DNA of 64,000 nt. Origin: Pararhodobacter zhoushanensis. GTDB lineage: Bacteria > Pseudomonadota > Alphaproteobacteria > Rhodobacterales > Rhodobacteraceae. The notes below the pieces were generated by a model. The model worked only from the letters and a program-made list of their open reading frames with translations, had not been told where the DNA came from and did no database searches. Made by a program: the position numbers and the translations under genes. Positions within the stretch are counted from its first letter, which is position 1; each line of letters begins with the position of its first letter. Positions 1 to 8,411 of the stretch are shown here, one piece after another. The stretch is taken from assembly GCF_003990445.1 (NCBI RefSeq), contig NZ_REEZ01000001.1:686358-750357 (forward strand), written 5' to 3'.

Positions 1-547
1 TCGTGGTGATCATCGCCACATCGGGCCGGGTAAGCAGGGCCAGCGGCTTGATTTCGCCGGGGTGGTTCATGCCGATCTCGACGATGGCGAAATCGGCATC
101 CGCCGGAAGGCGCGCCAGCGTGATCGGCACGCCCCAGTGGTTGTTGAAGCTGGCCTCGGCGGCGTGGACGGTGCCGAATTCGTCCAGCATCTCGCGCAAC
201 ATTTCCTTGGTCGAGGTCTTGCCGACCGAGCCGGTCACCGCAATCACCTTGCCCGTCGCCCGCGCCCGGCCTGCGGCCCCCAGCGCGGTCAGGCCCGCCA
301 GCACGTCATCGACCAGCAGACAGGGGCCGGTCACCCCCTCGGGAATATGGCTGACCAGCGCGGCCCCGGCGCCCTTCTCAAAGGCCTGCGCCACGAAGTC
401 ATGGCCGTCGCGCGCGGCTTTCAGGGCGACGAACAGATCGCCCTTCCTGATCGAACGCGTGTCGATGGACAGGCCCGAGACGGCGAAGGGCGCGGTGGCG
501 CGGCCCCCGGTCGCGGCAACGGCGTCGGTATCGGTCCACAGGGTCAT
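1..547 (-). CDS. murF: UDP-N-acetylmuramoyl-tripeptide--D-alanyl-D-alanine ligase, N-terminal part
   Basis: MurF adds D-Ala-D-Ala to UDP-MurNAc-tripeptide in the cytoplasm, the last soluble ligation of peptidoglycan precursor synthesis. Only about 182 N-terminal residues are present; the gene runs off the left edge. The minus-strand frame begins MTLWTDTDAVAATGGRAT and contains the Mur-ligase P-loop VTGSVGKTSTKEM (about residue 100) followed by the conserved FNNHWGVP and EIGMNHPGEI segments expected of MurF. The ATG follows the murE stop after one base (TGA-C-ATG), so translation is probably coupled. It is the most downstream visible gene of the dcw cluster. Identity is secure from motifs and order; the C-terminal domain cannot be assessed. 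Confidence 0.95.
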   Translation of the reverse strand, partial: MTLWTDTDAVAATGGRATAPFAVSGLSIDTRSIRKGDLFVALKAARDGHDFVAQAFEKGAGAALVSHIPEGVTGPCLLVDDVLAGLTALGAAGRARATGKVIAVTGSVGKTSTKEMLREMLDEFGTVHAAEASFNNHWGVPITLARLPADADFAIVEIGMNHPGEIKPLALLTRPDVAMITT

Positions 548-548
548 G

Positions 549-2021
549 TCACAGCTTTCCATCAAGCGCCGCTACCGCGACGCTGGCCTGTTCGAGATCG
601 TCAAAGGGATAGACCACATCGCCGATGGTCTGGCCCGTCTCATGGCCCTTGCCCGCGATGAGCAGGGCATCGCCCGGCTCGAGCGCATCGACGGCGCGCA
701 GGATGGCTTCGGCGCGGTCTGCGACCTCGATTGCGTCGGGGCAGGCTTTCACTATTTCTGCACGGATTGTGGCAGGAACCTCGCTTCGCGGGTTGTCGTC
801 TGTCACAAAAACAACATCGGCATTTTCCGCCGCGGCTTTACCCATCAGTGGGCGCTTGGTCTTGTCACGGTCGCCCCCCGCCCCCAGCACGACGATCAGA
901 CGCCCCATCACATGCGGACGCAGCGCCTTGAGCGCGGTCTCGACCGCCGCCGGGGTATGCGCGTAATCGACGAACACCGGCGCGCCGTTGTCGCGCGTCG
1001 CAGCCAGTTGCATCCGCCCGCGCACACCTTGCAGCTGCGCCATGGCGGTGATTGCCTCGGCGGTATCGCCGCCGGTGGCGATCACCAGCCCCAGCGCCAA
1101 AAGCGCATTGGCCCCCTGAAACCCGCCGACCAGCCCCAGCTCGACCTGATGCGACCGGCCCTTGAGGCCAAAGCGCAGGGTCTGGCCCTGCGCGTGGAAG
1201 CGCTGCGCGATCAGTTGCAGATCGCAGCTGGAGCCCGAGCCGACAGCAAGCACCGGCTGCGACACAAGCCGCACCAGCCGCGCGCCGAAACGGTCATCGG
1301 TGTTGATCACCGCGACGCCATCTTCTGGCAGCAAACGGGTGAAGAGCCCCGCTTTGGCCTGAAAATACTCCTCCATCGTCGCGTGATAATCGAGATGGTC
1401 CTGCGTCAGGTTGGTAAACGCCGCTGCCGCGAGCCGCACCCCGTCCAGCCGCCGCTGGTCCAGCCCGTGCGAGCTGGCCTCCATCGCGGCATGGGTCACG
1501 CCCGCCTCGGCGGCGTCGGCCAGCAGGCTCTGCAGGGTTAGCGGGTCGGGCGTGGTATGGGCCAGCGGACGGCCCCAGACGCCTTCGACCCCGGTGGTGC
1601 CGACGTTGATCGCGGCATGACCCATCGCGGCCCAGATCTGGCGGGTAAAGCTGGCGACCGAGGTTTTGCCGTTGGTGCCGGTCACCGCCACCATCACCGC
1701 AGGCTGCGCACCGTAGAACAGCGCGGCGGCGCGGGCCAAAGCCTCGCGCGGGTCTTCGGCAACGATCAGCGCGACATCCGGGTGACGGGCCAGCGTGTCA
1801 GCCGCGATGCGCGCGCCGTCGCGGTCGGTCAGCACCGCACTGGCGCCCATGCGCAGCGCCGGGTCGATGAACTCGGCCCCATGCACGCGCGACCCGGGAA
1901 GGGCTGCAAACAACGTGCCGGGCTTTACCGTGCGGCTGTCGAGCGTCAGCGCGCGAATGCGCACCCGCGTGTCGCCAGAGCGGGCGGTCAATCCCAGATC
2001 GCCAAGGCTTGTCTCTTGCAT
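549..2021 (-). CDS. murE: UDP-N-acetylmuramoyl-L-alanyl-D-glutamate--2,6-diaminopimelate ligase
   Basis: MurE adds the third stem-peptide residue to UDP-MurNAc-L-Ala-D-Glu using ATP. The 490-residue frame has the P-loop VTGTNGKTSVASF, the FVDYAHTP motif and DNPRSE, the motif that in this family selects meso-diaminopimelate, so the wall should be DAP-type. The ATG giving MQETSLGDLGL was chosen because it follows a GGGGG-containing purine stretch at usual spacing; an in-frame TTG four codons upstream is possible. It lies 30 nt after the ftsI stop and one base before murF, consistent with a continuous dcw transcript. Length and motifs are normal for the family. Confidence 0.96.
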   Translation of the reverse strand: MQETSLGDLGLTARSGDTRVRIRALTLDSRTVKPGTLFAALPGSRVHGAEFIDPALRMGASAVLTDRDGARIAADTLARHPDVALIVAEDPREALARAAALFYGAQPAVMVAVTGTNGKTSVASFTRQIWAAMGHAAINVGTTGVEGVWGRPLAHTTPDPLTLQSLLADAAEAGVTHAAMEASSHGLDQRRLDGVRLAAAAFTNLTQDHLDYHATMEEYFQAKAGLFTRLLPEDGVAVINTDDRFGARLVRLVSQPVLAVGSGSSCDLQLIAQRFHAQGQTLRFGLKGRSHQVELGLVGGFQGANALLALGLVIATGGDTAEAITAMAQLQGVRGRMQLAATRDNGAPVFVDYAHTPAAVETALKALRPHVMGRLIVVLGAGGDRDKTKRPLMGKAAAENADVVFVTDDNPRSEVPATIRAEIVKACPDAIEVADRAEAILRAVDALEPGDALLIAGKGHETGQTIGDVVYPFDDLEQASVAVAALDGKL

Positions 2022-2051
2022 TCTATCCCCCAACGCCGGTTAGGGCGATGC

Positions 2052-3851
2052 CTACCGCAGGCGCAGGGCCGCTTCAACGTCTGCCGGATCCTGTGGGCGC
2101 ATTCCCAGCACCGGCGCGGCCCGGCGCACGATCTCAGCCGCGACCGGAACCACGGTCCAACCGGCAGTGCGGCGCGCGACCGGACCCGAGGTATCCTGAG
2201 GTTCGTCCATGGTCACGACAATGACGTAACGCGGATCGTTCATCGGGAAAGCCCCGGCGAAGGTGGCGACCAGACGGTCGTCGTAATAGCCCCCTTGCGG
2301 GTTCGGCTTGTCGGCAGAGCCGGTCTTGCCGCCGACGACATAGCCCTCGACCTCGCCCATCGAGGCGGTGCCTTCGGTCACCACTTCGCGCATCAGCGTG
2401 CGCATGATGCGCGAGGTTTCCTCAGAGATCACCCTCGGACCCTGCATCACCGTGGCGCGGCGTTGCAGGGTCGGTTGCACCAGCGTTCCGCCGTTCACAA
2501 TCGCAGCATAGCCCGCGGCCAGATGCATCGGCGTCATCGACAGACCATGACCGTAGCTGATGGTCATCGCCGACAGATCCGACCAGCGCGGGTCGTATTG
2601 CGGTTGCGGGCGGCGGGCTTCGGGCAGCTCCAGTTGCAGCGGGTCCAGAAAGCCGAACTGCCGCAGGAACTCGCGCTGACGCTCGCCGCCGATCAATTGC
2701 GAAATACGGGCGGTGCCGATGTTGGACGATTGGATAAAGATATCCTCGACCGACATCTGCGCCCCGTAATTGTGGTAGTCGCGGATCGAGAAGCGGCCGA
2801 CCCGCATGGGTCCGCGCGTGTCGATCATCGTCTCGCGGGTGATCAGGCCCATATCCAGCGCCTGCGCCAGCGCGAAGGCCTTCATCACCGAGCCCAGCTC
2901 ATACAGACCCTGCACACCGCGGTTGAACAGAGGCGAGGTTTCCTGCTCGGCCAACGAAACAGGCGGCGCCGGGCGGTCGTTGGGATCAAACACCGGGGCC
3001 GAGGCCAGCGCGACGACTTCGCCGGTGTGCACATCCATCAGAATGGCCGAACCACCGATGGCGTTCAGCATGTCGATGCCGCCTGCCAGCACCTCTTCCA
3101 CGATGGCCTGAACGCCCAGATCTATCGACAGCGCAACCGGCACATCGGCCAGATCGGCGTCACTGAGCCGCTCGTTCATGTCGTACTCGACACCCGCAAC
3201 GCCTTGAATTTCCGCCGCGGTCACGCCTTGCTCGCCGTATGCCGTCCCGCCCAGCAAATGCGCTGCCAGTGAGCCATTGGGGTAAAGCCGCATGTCGCGC
3301 TGGCCCAGCAGCAGCCCCGGCTCACCGATGTCATGCGCGGCCTGCTCTTGCTCGGGCGACAAGCGCGAGCGCAGCCAGACGAAGCGACGGTTCGGGTCGG
3401 TCAACTGACCGACCAGCCGCTCTTCGTCCATATCAGGGAAAATCCGCGCCAGTTCATGCGCGGCGCGGCGGCCGTCGATCATGTAGCGTAGCTCGGCATA
3501 GAGCGAATGCGTCACCAGATTGGTCGCCAGCACCCGACCGTTGCGGTCCAGAATATCGGCCCGCTCGCCCGAGATACCCTCACCGACCCAAGGCTCGGCC
3601 TCGACCACCGGGGTGGCGGCGAGCATGCCCATCTTGGCCCCGATCGCGGCGTATCCAGCAAAGAACGCCGCCGCCAGAAACAGGATGCGCCATTCCGCCC
3701 GCCTGCGGCCCACATCACGGACCTGCTCGCGCCGGACGCGCAGGTTCTCGCGCTCGATGTTCTCAGGGTTCACGCCCTGCGCCCGCGCATCCAGAATGCG
3801 CGGCAAGGGGCGGAGCGGCGTACGGGGCGGCTGGTGGGAATGATCGGTCAC
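2052..3851 (-). CDS. ftsI: Division-specific peptidoglycan transpeptidase (PBP3)
   Basis: A class B penicillin-binding protein that cross-links septal peptidoglycan in the periplasm as part of the FtsQLB-FtsWI divisome. The 599-residue protein has a basic, Arg-rich cytoplasmic tail, one membrane helix near residues 53-75 (ILFLAAAFFAGYAAI), a dimerisation domain, and a C-terminal transpeptidase domain with SVMK (SxxK nucleophile within YELGSVMK), SSN (SxN) and KTGS (KTG). Translation starts at a GTG overlapping the ftsL TGA by four bases (GTGA), typical coupling in this cluster. The two upstream genes, ftsL and rsmH, fix the assignment as FtsI rather than another class B PBP. Confidence 0.96.
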   Translation of the reverse strand: MTDHSHQPPRTPLRPLPRILDARAQGVNPENIERENLRVRREQVRDVGRRRAEWRILFLAAAFFAGYAAIGAKMGMLAATPVVEAEPWVGEGISGERADILDRNGRVLATNLVTHSLYAELRYMIDGRRAAHELARIFPDMDEERLVGQLTDPNRRFVWLRSRLSPEQEQAAHDIGEPGLLLGQRDMRLYPNGSLAAHLLGGTAYGEQGVTAAEIQGVAGVEYDMNERLSDADLADVPVALSIDLGVQAIVEEVLAGGIDMLNAIGGSAILMDVHTGEVVALASAPVFDPNDRPAPPVSLAEQETSPLFNRGVQGLYELGSVMKAFALAQALDMGLITRETMIDTRGPMRVGRFSIRDYHNYGAQMSVEDIFIQSSNIGTARISQLIGGERQREFLRQFGFLDPLQLELPEARRPQPQYDPRWSDLSAMTISYGHGLSMTPMHLAAGYAAIVNGGTLVQPTLQRRATVMQGPRVISEETSRIMRTLMREVVTEGTASMGEVEGYVVGGKTGSADKPNPQGGYYDDRLVATFAGAFPMNDPRYVIVVTMDEPQDTSGPVARRTAGWTVVPVAAEIVRRAAPVLGMRPQDPADVEAALRLR

Positions 3852-4162
3852 AGCGAACCCTCGGTCTGGGTGGCGATCAGCGGATAGGGGATTTCACCGA
3901 TCTGGCCGAATTGCGCGCCCTGCAGCGGCATCAGGCCCAGACGGGCATAGTTCATGTCAACCAGCGCCCGCAGGCGTTGGGGCCGGTTCAGATACGCCCA
4001 TTCGGCGCGCTGGACACTCAGCGCTTCGTTCAGGGCGTGGATCTCGGCGCGCAGGCTGCGCACGTCACGCATGGCGGTCTGGGTTTTCTGGTTCTGATCA
4101 TAGGCCCAGATCGCCAGCCCCATCACCGCGAATGCCGACAGCACGTAGAAAAGCGCGCGCAT
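3848..4162 (-). CDS. ftsL: Cell division protein FtsL
   Basis: A small bitopic divisome protein that with FtsB and FtsQ activates FtsWI. The 104 residues begin [20 protein letters not shown], a single membrane helix, followed by a heptad-like region (VRSLRAEIHALNEAL) expected for the FtsL coiled coil. FtsL is poorly conserved, so position between rsmH and ftsI is the main support. The ATG overlaps the rsmH stop by one base (TGATG) and its own stop overlaps the ftsI GTG. A longer frame exists upstream but would lie wholly inside rsmH and was rejected. Confidence 0.9.
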   Translation of the reverse strand: MRALFYVLSAFAVMGLAIWAYDQNQKTQTAMRDVRSLRAEIHALNEALSVQRAEWAYLNRPQRLRALVDMNYARLGLMPLQGAQFGQIGEIPYPLIATQTEGSL

Positions 4163-5169
4163 CAACGCTCTCCTTTCAACGCTAACCTTGGCAGACCCAA
4201 TGCCGAGCGGTCGGCACCACTGGCCGGCGCATCGGTGCGGCGCGCGATGCGCAACAGCGCCGAGCGCGAGCGCGGGTTGGCGGCGCATTCGGCATCATCG
4301 GCGGCGATGGCCTTGCGGGTCAGGGTGACAAAGCGATCCGCCTCGACCTCGACCATCGGGGCGTGGCGGCTGCCCTGCCCCATCCGGCCCGAGCGCTGCT
4401 GCAAGAAGCGTTTGACGATACGGTCTTCAAGCGAGTGAAAGCTGACAACGGCCAGCATCCCGCCGGGCTTCAGCGCGCGCTCGGCGGCTTCCAGCCCGTC
4501 GGCAAGCTCGTGGAACTCGGCGTTCACGGCGATGCGCAGCGCCTGAAAGCTGCGCGTCGCGGGATGGCTCTGCCCCGGCTTGGGACGGGGCAGATTGGCT
4601 GAAACAATCTCGGCCAGTTTCAGCGTCGTCTCGATCGGTGCCACCGCGCGCGCCGCCACGATAGCGCGAGCGATCCGGCGCGAGGCGCGCTCTTCACCGT
4701 AATGATAGAGAATATCGGCCAGCTCGGTCTCGTCGCAGTCATTGACCAGATCCGCCGCCGACAACCCCTCCTGGCTCATCCGCATGTCCAGAGGGCCGTC
4801 GCGGTTGAACGAAAACCCGCGCTCGGGCAGGTCCAGCTGCATCGAGGACACGCCCAGATCCAGCACCACACCGTCCAGCAACTCACCGGCCAGCCTATCG
4901 AGGTTGGAAAACGTGCCCTGCACCGGCCGGAACCGCTCGCCGTAAGGCGCGGCCCACTCCTGCGCCAACTCCAGCGCCAGCGGGTCGCGGTCGATGCCGA
5001 TCACCGTATCCGCGCCCGCCTCGAACAGCCCGCGCGTATAGCCGCCAGCACCCAGCGTTCCGTCCAGCCAGACGCCTGCGACCGGCGCCACCCCGGCCAG
5101 CAAGGGGCCAAGGAGCACGGGGATATGCGGGGCGTCTGGGGTGTTCGGCGTCATCGGTCCTTGCGTCAC
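4162..5169 (-). CDS. rsmH: 16S rRNA (cytosine(1402)-N(4))-methyltransferase
   Basis: RsmH (MraW) N4-methylates C1402 of 16S rRNA with S-adenosylmethionine. The 335-residue protein shows [13 protein letters not shown] at the start, the SAM motif [23 protein letters not shown], the [11 protein letters not shown] segment and [15 protein letters not shown], all family signatures, and ends in the usual basic tail. The start is a GTG that overlaps the mraZ stop (GTGA); an internal ATG five codons later (MTPNTPDAP) is the alternative. Second gene of the dcw operon. Confidence 0.97.
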   Translation of the reverse strand: MTQGPMTPNTPDAPHIPVLLGPLLAGVAPVAGVWLDGTLGAGGYTRGLFEAGADTVIGIDRDPLALELAQEWAAPYGERFRPVQGTFSNLDRLAGELLDGVVLDLGVSSMQLDLPERGFSFNRDGPLDMRMSQEGLSAADLVNDCDETELADILYHYGEERASRRIARAIVAARAVAPIETTLKLAEIVSANLPRPKPGQSHPATRSFQALRIAVNAEFHELADGLEAAERALKPGGMLAVVSFHSLEDRIVKRFLQQRSGRMGQGSRHAPMVEVEADRFVTLTRKAIAADDAECAANPRSRSALLRIARRTDAPASGADRSALGLPRLALKGER

Positions 5170-5684
5170 TCTGCAGCGGCCGCTTGCGGCGGCAATTTGG
5201 GCAACAGGGAGGTGGGGTTGAAGCGGTCGCCCCGCTCGCGCAGCAGCGCGTCGGTGCGGTCATTCTCAAAGTCGTCGTAGGTCTCGGGCTTCCACATCTT
5301 GAAGTGGTCGTTACCGGCGATGAAGAAAATCTTGTCGCCCAGATCCAGCTTGGTGCGCAGCTTTGCCGGCAGCACGATGCGACCATCGTCGCCCAGCTGA
5401 ACCGTCATGGCGCTGCCGTGGAAAATCGTTTCCAAAATCTCGCGGTCATCGCTACCATCATCCATCAGCTCGATGCGCGCTTCGATTTTCTCGATCTCGC
5501 GCAGCGTGTAGCATTTGAGATGGTTCTGAGAGCGGGTGCCGTACACAATGACAAAGCTCGGGCGCTCGCCCTGTGCCATGCGGTGGTCGCCGGACACGAT
5601 CACGGGACGAAAGTCGGCCGGGATGGAGACGCGCCCCTTCCCGTCGATGCCTTGCGTCTCGTTGCCGCGAAATCTCAGCGACAC
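5166..5684 (-). CDS. mraZ: Transcriptional regulator MraZ
   Basis: MraZ is a double AbrB-like-fold DNA-binding protein that autoregulates the dcw cluster. The 172-residue protein contains both half-repeats: [13 protein letters not shown] near residue 14 and [12 protein letters not shown] near residue 98. The C-terminal tail ([11 protein letters not shown]) makes it somewhat longer than the roughly 150-residue enterobacterial protein. It uses a GTG start. Immediately upstream is a strong leader hairpin, then a long untranslated region with many TGGGA-type boxes, the sequence class MraZ recognises in other bacteria. Confidence 0.96.
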   Translation of the reverse strand: MSLRFRGNETQGIDGKGRVSIPADFRPVIVSGDHRMAQGERPSFVIVYGTRSQNHLKCYTLREIEKIEARIELMDDGSDDREILETIFHGSAMTVQLGDDGRIVLPAKLRTKLDLGDKIFFIAGNDHFKMWKPETYDDFENDRTDALLRERGDRFNPTSLLPKLPPQAAAAE

Positions 5685-5734
5685 TGTGCCCGCCTTCTCT
5701 ATGGGCCCGCCACAACGGAGGGCTGAAATTGAAA

Positions 5735-5768
5735 CGGCGGCCCGGGTGCTGCCATACCCGGACCGCCG
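5735..5768 (-). terminator. Leader terminator/attenuator hairpin upstream of mraZ
   Basis: On the minus strand two 13-nt arms (5756-5768 and 5735-5747) enclose an 8-nt loop ATGGCAGC and are followed by TTTCAATTTC. In RNA of the minus strand every position pairs, one of them as G-U; in plus-strand RNA that same position would be a C-A mismatch. This argues that the structure serves the mraZ transcript. It ends about 50 nt before the mraZ GTG, where the R. sphaeroides leader terminates to release UpsM. Confidence 0.7.
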
Positions 5769-5915
5769 CCCTCGTTCCCATTTTTCAGGGAGCCCAAATA
5801 CGAAACCATCTCATTGGGGGGGGGATGTGAGATGCTGCTCGCTTCGCTTTGGATCTTTCTTTGTAGTGTTTGCCTGTACTACTTCCCGGGTTTCTATTTT
5901 TGCTTTGCCTCGGTG
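5735..5915 (-). ncRNA. upsM: UpsM-like small RNA / mraZ 5' leader
   Basis: In R. sphaeroides the dcw cluster is preceded by an unusually long leader from which an abundant sRNA, UpsM, arises by termination at a hairpin just upstream of mraZ. This window shows the same layout: a strong terminator-like hairpin at 5735-5768 and a non-coding, comparatively A-rich stretch of roughly 180 nt before it. A weak promoter candidate (minus-strand TTGCTT at 5950-5945, 17-nt spacer, AATACC at 5927-5922) contains two TGGGA boxes (plus strand) in its spacer. The 5' end is a guess; primary-sequence homology to UpsM was not tested. Confidence 0.5.
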
Positions 5916-5930
5916 AAACAAGGTATTCCA

Positions 5931-5945
5931 TGGGAGATCATGGGA
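5931..5945. promoter_or_regulatory. Pair of TGGGA boxes 10 bp apart (candidate MraZ site)
   Basis: TGGGA at 5931 and again at 5941 on the plus strand form direct repeats with 10-bp periodicity, the spacing of known MraZ targets (TGGGN repeats with 5-nt spacers). The pair sits inside the putative promoter of the mraZ leader, where binding would interfere with RNA polymerase. MraZ specificity is inferred from other bacteria. Confidence 0.45.
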
Positions 5946-6164
5946 AGCAACGGTACATTTCAGTCCGCGCGACGATTTTCGCGGGATTGGGCGACATACT
6001 CAGCGCGGATGACGACCCCAGATCAAGCTTTCGGAGCCTTTGGTTAGCAAGATATTGTGGTTAATCGGCGTGCAGGCCACCACATCGGGCAGAAGACAAA
6101 GCCTGCGCTGTTCCCGAAAGAAACTCCAGCTCGCCCGAAAATTGTTGCTCTGACGCAACAGAAT

Positions 6165-6196
6165 TTATCCTCATTTTATTAACATGTTTATCCACA
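6165..6196 (+). promoter_or_regulatory. DnaA-box pair in an AT-rich island
   Basis: A perfect consensus DnaA box TTATCCACA lies at 6188-6196 and a one-mismatch copy TTATCCTCA at 6165-6173, in the same orientation, within an AT-rich patch (about 6161-6196) that stands out from the GC-rich surroundings. It lies about 480 bp upstream of mraZ. No dnaA, dnaN or oriC-type gene context is visible, so a regulatory role is more likely than an origin. Confidence 0.4.
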
Positions 6197-6312
6197 GGCT
6201 GAAATCGGCGTGCACAGGGCTGTGATCCGATTCGGCCAGTTCTTGCCGACAGATTCGCGCGTTTTGGGGTGAAATCGGCCCGATTCCATCGATTTTCGCG
6301 CTGAATCGGCGC

Positions 6313-6660
6313 TCCCATGGATTCCCAGTGGATGCCGGACCCGCCCCGAATCGGTCCACCCTCTCCCACCGCCACCCGGCCAGCCCGCACCTTTCCCACA
6401 CCGATCCCATCCAGGTGCCATGAATTCCCAAAGCGTGTCCCTGGATTTCCCAAAGCGCCCGCCAGAAGGGGCTAAGACGTAAAAACAACGACTTAGACCG
6501 ATATTTTCCACGATTTCCCGGTTCACCCCGGCTTACCGCCCGCAAACACCCCGGCGCGTGCCGGGATTTCCCGGTCCGTCCCTCCCCTGATTTCCCAGAC
6601 CGCCAACAGCAAACGGCCCGGAACCTCTCAGGTCCGGGCCGTTCTGGGAAATCACTGGGA
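6313..6660. repeat. Array of TCCCA/TGGGA boxes upstream of mraZ
   Basis: TCCCA (TGGGA on the mraZ strand) recurs at 6313, 6323, 6364, 6394, 6405, 6426, 6448 and 6593, with one-base variants TCCCG/TCCCT near 6438, 6516, 6569 and 6579; TGGGA in the opposite orientation occurs at 6645 and 6656. Several neighbours are spaced by 10, 11 or 30 bp and many share the longer form GATTTCCC. Together with the pair at 5931/5941 this resembles an expanded set of MraZ-type boxes. No ORF in 5685-6674 looks like a gene. Confidence 0.45.
6612..6643 (-). terminator. Terminator hairpin after mrp
   Basis: An 11-bp stem (AACGGCCCGGA at 6612-6622 with TCCGGGCCGTT at 6633-6643) plus two further G-C pairs lies 32 nt beyond the mrp stop. 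On the minus strand it is followed by TTGCTGTTGG, a modest T-containing tail. Confidence 0.7.
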
Positions 6661-6674
6661 AAGGATGGGCCGGA

Positions 6675-7763
6675 TCAGGCCAGTTGCGCCATCAGCCCCC
6701 GCGCGATCCGCCGATAGCTCTCAGCAACGGCGCTATCCGTGGCCGCCACTGGGACACCGCCATCCCCCGACAGCCTGACCTCCAGCGTCAACGGCAACGA
6801 GCCGAGGAACGGGATGCCGGTCTTCTCGGCCTCGCGCGCAACGCCACCGTCACCGAAGATATGCTCCTCGTGCCCGCAGTTGGGGCAGATGAAGGTCGAC
6901 ATGTTCTCGATCAGCCCGATCACCGGCGTCTTCAGCGTCGAGAACGCGTTCAGCGCCCGGCGCGCATCCAGCAGCGCGACGTCCTGCGGCGTCGACACCA
7001 CAATTGCACCCGTTACGTCGAACTTCTGGCACAGCGTCATCTGCACGTCGCCCGTACCCGGCGGCATGTCGATGATCAGCGCATCCAGATCGCCCCAGGC
7101 CACCTGCGTCATCAACTGTTGCAGCGCCCCCATCAGCATCGGTCCGCGCCAGATCAGTGCCTGATCCTCGGGCAGCATCAGCCCGATCGAGATCACCCGC
7201 ACGCCATGCGCCACCGGCGGGATGATCGTCTTGCCATCGGGCGAGGCCGGGCGCTTGGATACGCCCATCATGCGCGGCTGGCTGGGGCCATAGATGTCGG
7301 CATCGACCAGACCCACCCGCCAGCCCTCGCGCGCCATGGCGACAGCAAGGTTTGCGGACACGGTGGATTTGCCCACCCCGCCCTTGCCCGAGCCGACCGC
7401 GATGATCCGCTTCACGCCGGGCACCACCGACGGACCGGGCGTCGGGTGACGACCGATACTGAGCGACGGGGCCTCACCCTTGGGCGCCTGTTGCTTGGGT
7501 GCCGGGCCATGCGCGGTCATCGCCACCGATACCCGCGCGACGCCGGGCAATGCCGCCACGACGCGCTCGGCCTCTGCGCGCACCGGATCCAGCGCGCGGG
7601 CCTCGTCAGCCGTCTCAGCCTCGATCACAAAGCGCACCGCGCCGCCATCGACGACCAGAGCCCGAATCAAATCGGCACTGACCAGATCACCGCCCTTCGG
7701 CAGCGCCACGCCCTTCAGGGCTGCAAGAATCTCTTCGCGCGTCGGCGCCGAGCTGGATGACAT
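6675..7763 (-). CDS. mrp: Mrp/ApbC-family iron-sulfur cluster carrier ATPase
   Basis: A soluble P-loop ATPase that binds a bridging 4Fe-4S cluster and delivers it to apo-enzymes. The 362-residue protein has an N-terminal MIP18/DUF59-like domain ([15 protein letters not shown] onwards), a deviant Walker [16 protein letters not shown] near residue 127, the [13 protein letters not shown] segment, and the conserved CPNC pair ([13 protein letters not shown]) that ligates the cluster at the dimer interface. The ATG giving [11 protein letters not shown] was preferred over a TTG two codons upstream. It is monocistronic, ends in its own hairpin and diverges from the DUF1127 gene. Confidence 0.93.
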   Translation of the reverse strand: MSSSSAPTREEILAALKGVALPKGGDLVSADLIRALVVDGGAVRFVIEAETADEARALDPVRAEAERVVAALPGVARVSVAMTAHGPAPKQQAPKGEAPSLSIGRHPTPGPSVVPGVKRIIAVGSGKGGVGKSTVSANLAVAMAREGWRVGLVDADIYGPSQPRMMGVSKRPASPDGKTIIPPVAHGVRVISIGLMLPEDQALIWRGPMLMGALQQLMTQVAWGDLDALIIDMPPGTGDVQMTLCQKFDVTGAIVVSTPQDVALLDARRALNAFSTLKTPVIGLIENMSTFICPNCGHEEHIFGDGGVAREAEKTGIPFLGSLPLTLEVRLSGDGGVPVAATDSAVAESYRRIARGLMAQLA

Positions 7764-8070
7764 GGGCAAAGCCCCCCTTTATTCCGAATCATTGCGCCTA
7801 ACCTGAGTGTGTTTACGCACAAGGCAACCCCCACCCGATTAAGCAGCCTGTGGCGAAAAATGCTGCAACTGCGAAACCTCAGGGCGGGCCCGGAGCGGAT
7901 TGGGCCGCGCGCCGGAAACTCAGGCGCTTAGGTTACCCTACGTCGCCATGACTTCGCTGCATAGCAGCGTTGCTCATTCGAGGGATTGTGCAAGTGCAGC
8001 ATAAAGTCCATCTTTGCTTCAACGGGGAAAGAAAATTGTCCAACCCCAGATGAACGAAAGAGTAGACACC
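7764..8070. other. Divergent intergenic region between mrp and the DUF1127 gene
   Basis: This 307-bp stretch carries no credible ORF. It must hold the mrp promoter (minus) and the promoter of the DUF1127/cuckoo RNA unit (plus). A small inverted repeat CGCTGC-ATA-GCAGCG occurs at about 7955-7969. In R. sphaeroides the equivalent promoter is read by the heat-shock sigma factors RpoHI/RpoHII; I could not place a convincing -35/-10 pair here. Confidence 0.5.
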
Positions 8071-8292
8071 ATGGCATACGCATCAACCCAGCAGACCCGC
8101 GGCTTTGGCCTCTTTGGCCAGATCGCTTCGGCTTTCGGTTCGCTGAGCGCCGCTTGGACCCGCTCGCGCGTCTATGTTCGCACCTACAACGAACTGAACG
8201 CACTGACCACCCGCGAGCTGGCCGATCTGGGCATCAGCCGCAGCATGATCACCCGCCTGGCTTACGAAGCAGCCTACGGCCGCGACGTCTAA
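8071..8292 (+). CDS. ccaF1: DUF1127 small basic protein, CcaF1-like RNA-binding protein
   Basis: A 73-residue protein whose C-terminal half carries the DUF1127 signature: YNELNALTTRELADLGISRSMITRLAYE, with the invariant R-E-L-x-D-L-G-I-x-R core. In R. sphaeroides the equivalent gene, ccaF1, lies directly upstream of the CcsR1-4 RNAs; its product binds RNA and assists maturation of those RNAs. The same arrangement follows here: four CCTCCTCCC-loop hairpin pairs begin about 40 nt after the stop, with no separate terminator in between. The ATG is preceded by GAAAGAG at suitable spacing. The symbol is assigned by synteny and family. Confidence 0.85.
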   Translation: MAYASTQQTRGFGLFGQIASAFGSLSAAWTRSRVYVRTYNELNALTTRELADLGISRSMITRLAYEAAYGRDV

Positions 8293-8329
8293 AAGGCAAA
8301 GAATTCCAGGCCCTTGGGCCTGCGACCAG

Positions 8330-8405
8330 AACGACGGCCCCTCCTCCTCCCTGGGCCGATCGTGCAAGGAACCGCTGCTACCTCCTCCCAGCGGCAGGTT
8401 CCGAC
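8330..8405 (+). ncRNA. ccsR1: Cuckoo RNA 1 (CcsR-like)
   Basis: Two consecutive hairpins present C/T-rich loops. Hairpin one: CGGCCC (8335-8340), loop CTCCTCCTCCCT, GGGCCG (8353-8358). Hairpin two: GGAACC/GGTTCC outer and GCTG/CAGC inner stems around a loop containing CCTCCTCC (8368-8402). Paired hairpins with CUCCUCCC loops define the cuckoo family of Rhodobacteraceae, processed from the DUF1127 transcript under stress. Ends are approximate. Confidence 0.8.
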
Positions 8406-8411
8406 CAGTAG

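Noticed and set aside
3-1541. Long plus-strand frames opposite murF/murE (and similar long antisense frames opposite uvrD, alaS, bcs genes, the FAD/GcvT genes)
   Set aside because: They mirror well-identified genes on the other strand, have no family resemblance and arise from high GC content.
6165-6196. Chromosomal origin of replication
   Set aside because: Only one perfect DnaA box and one near match, no dnaA/dnaN/parAB/hemE context and only a short AT-rich patch.
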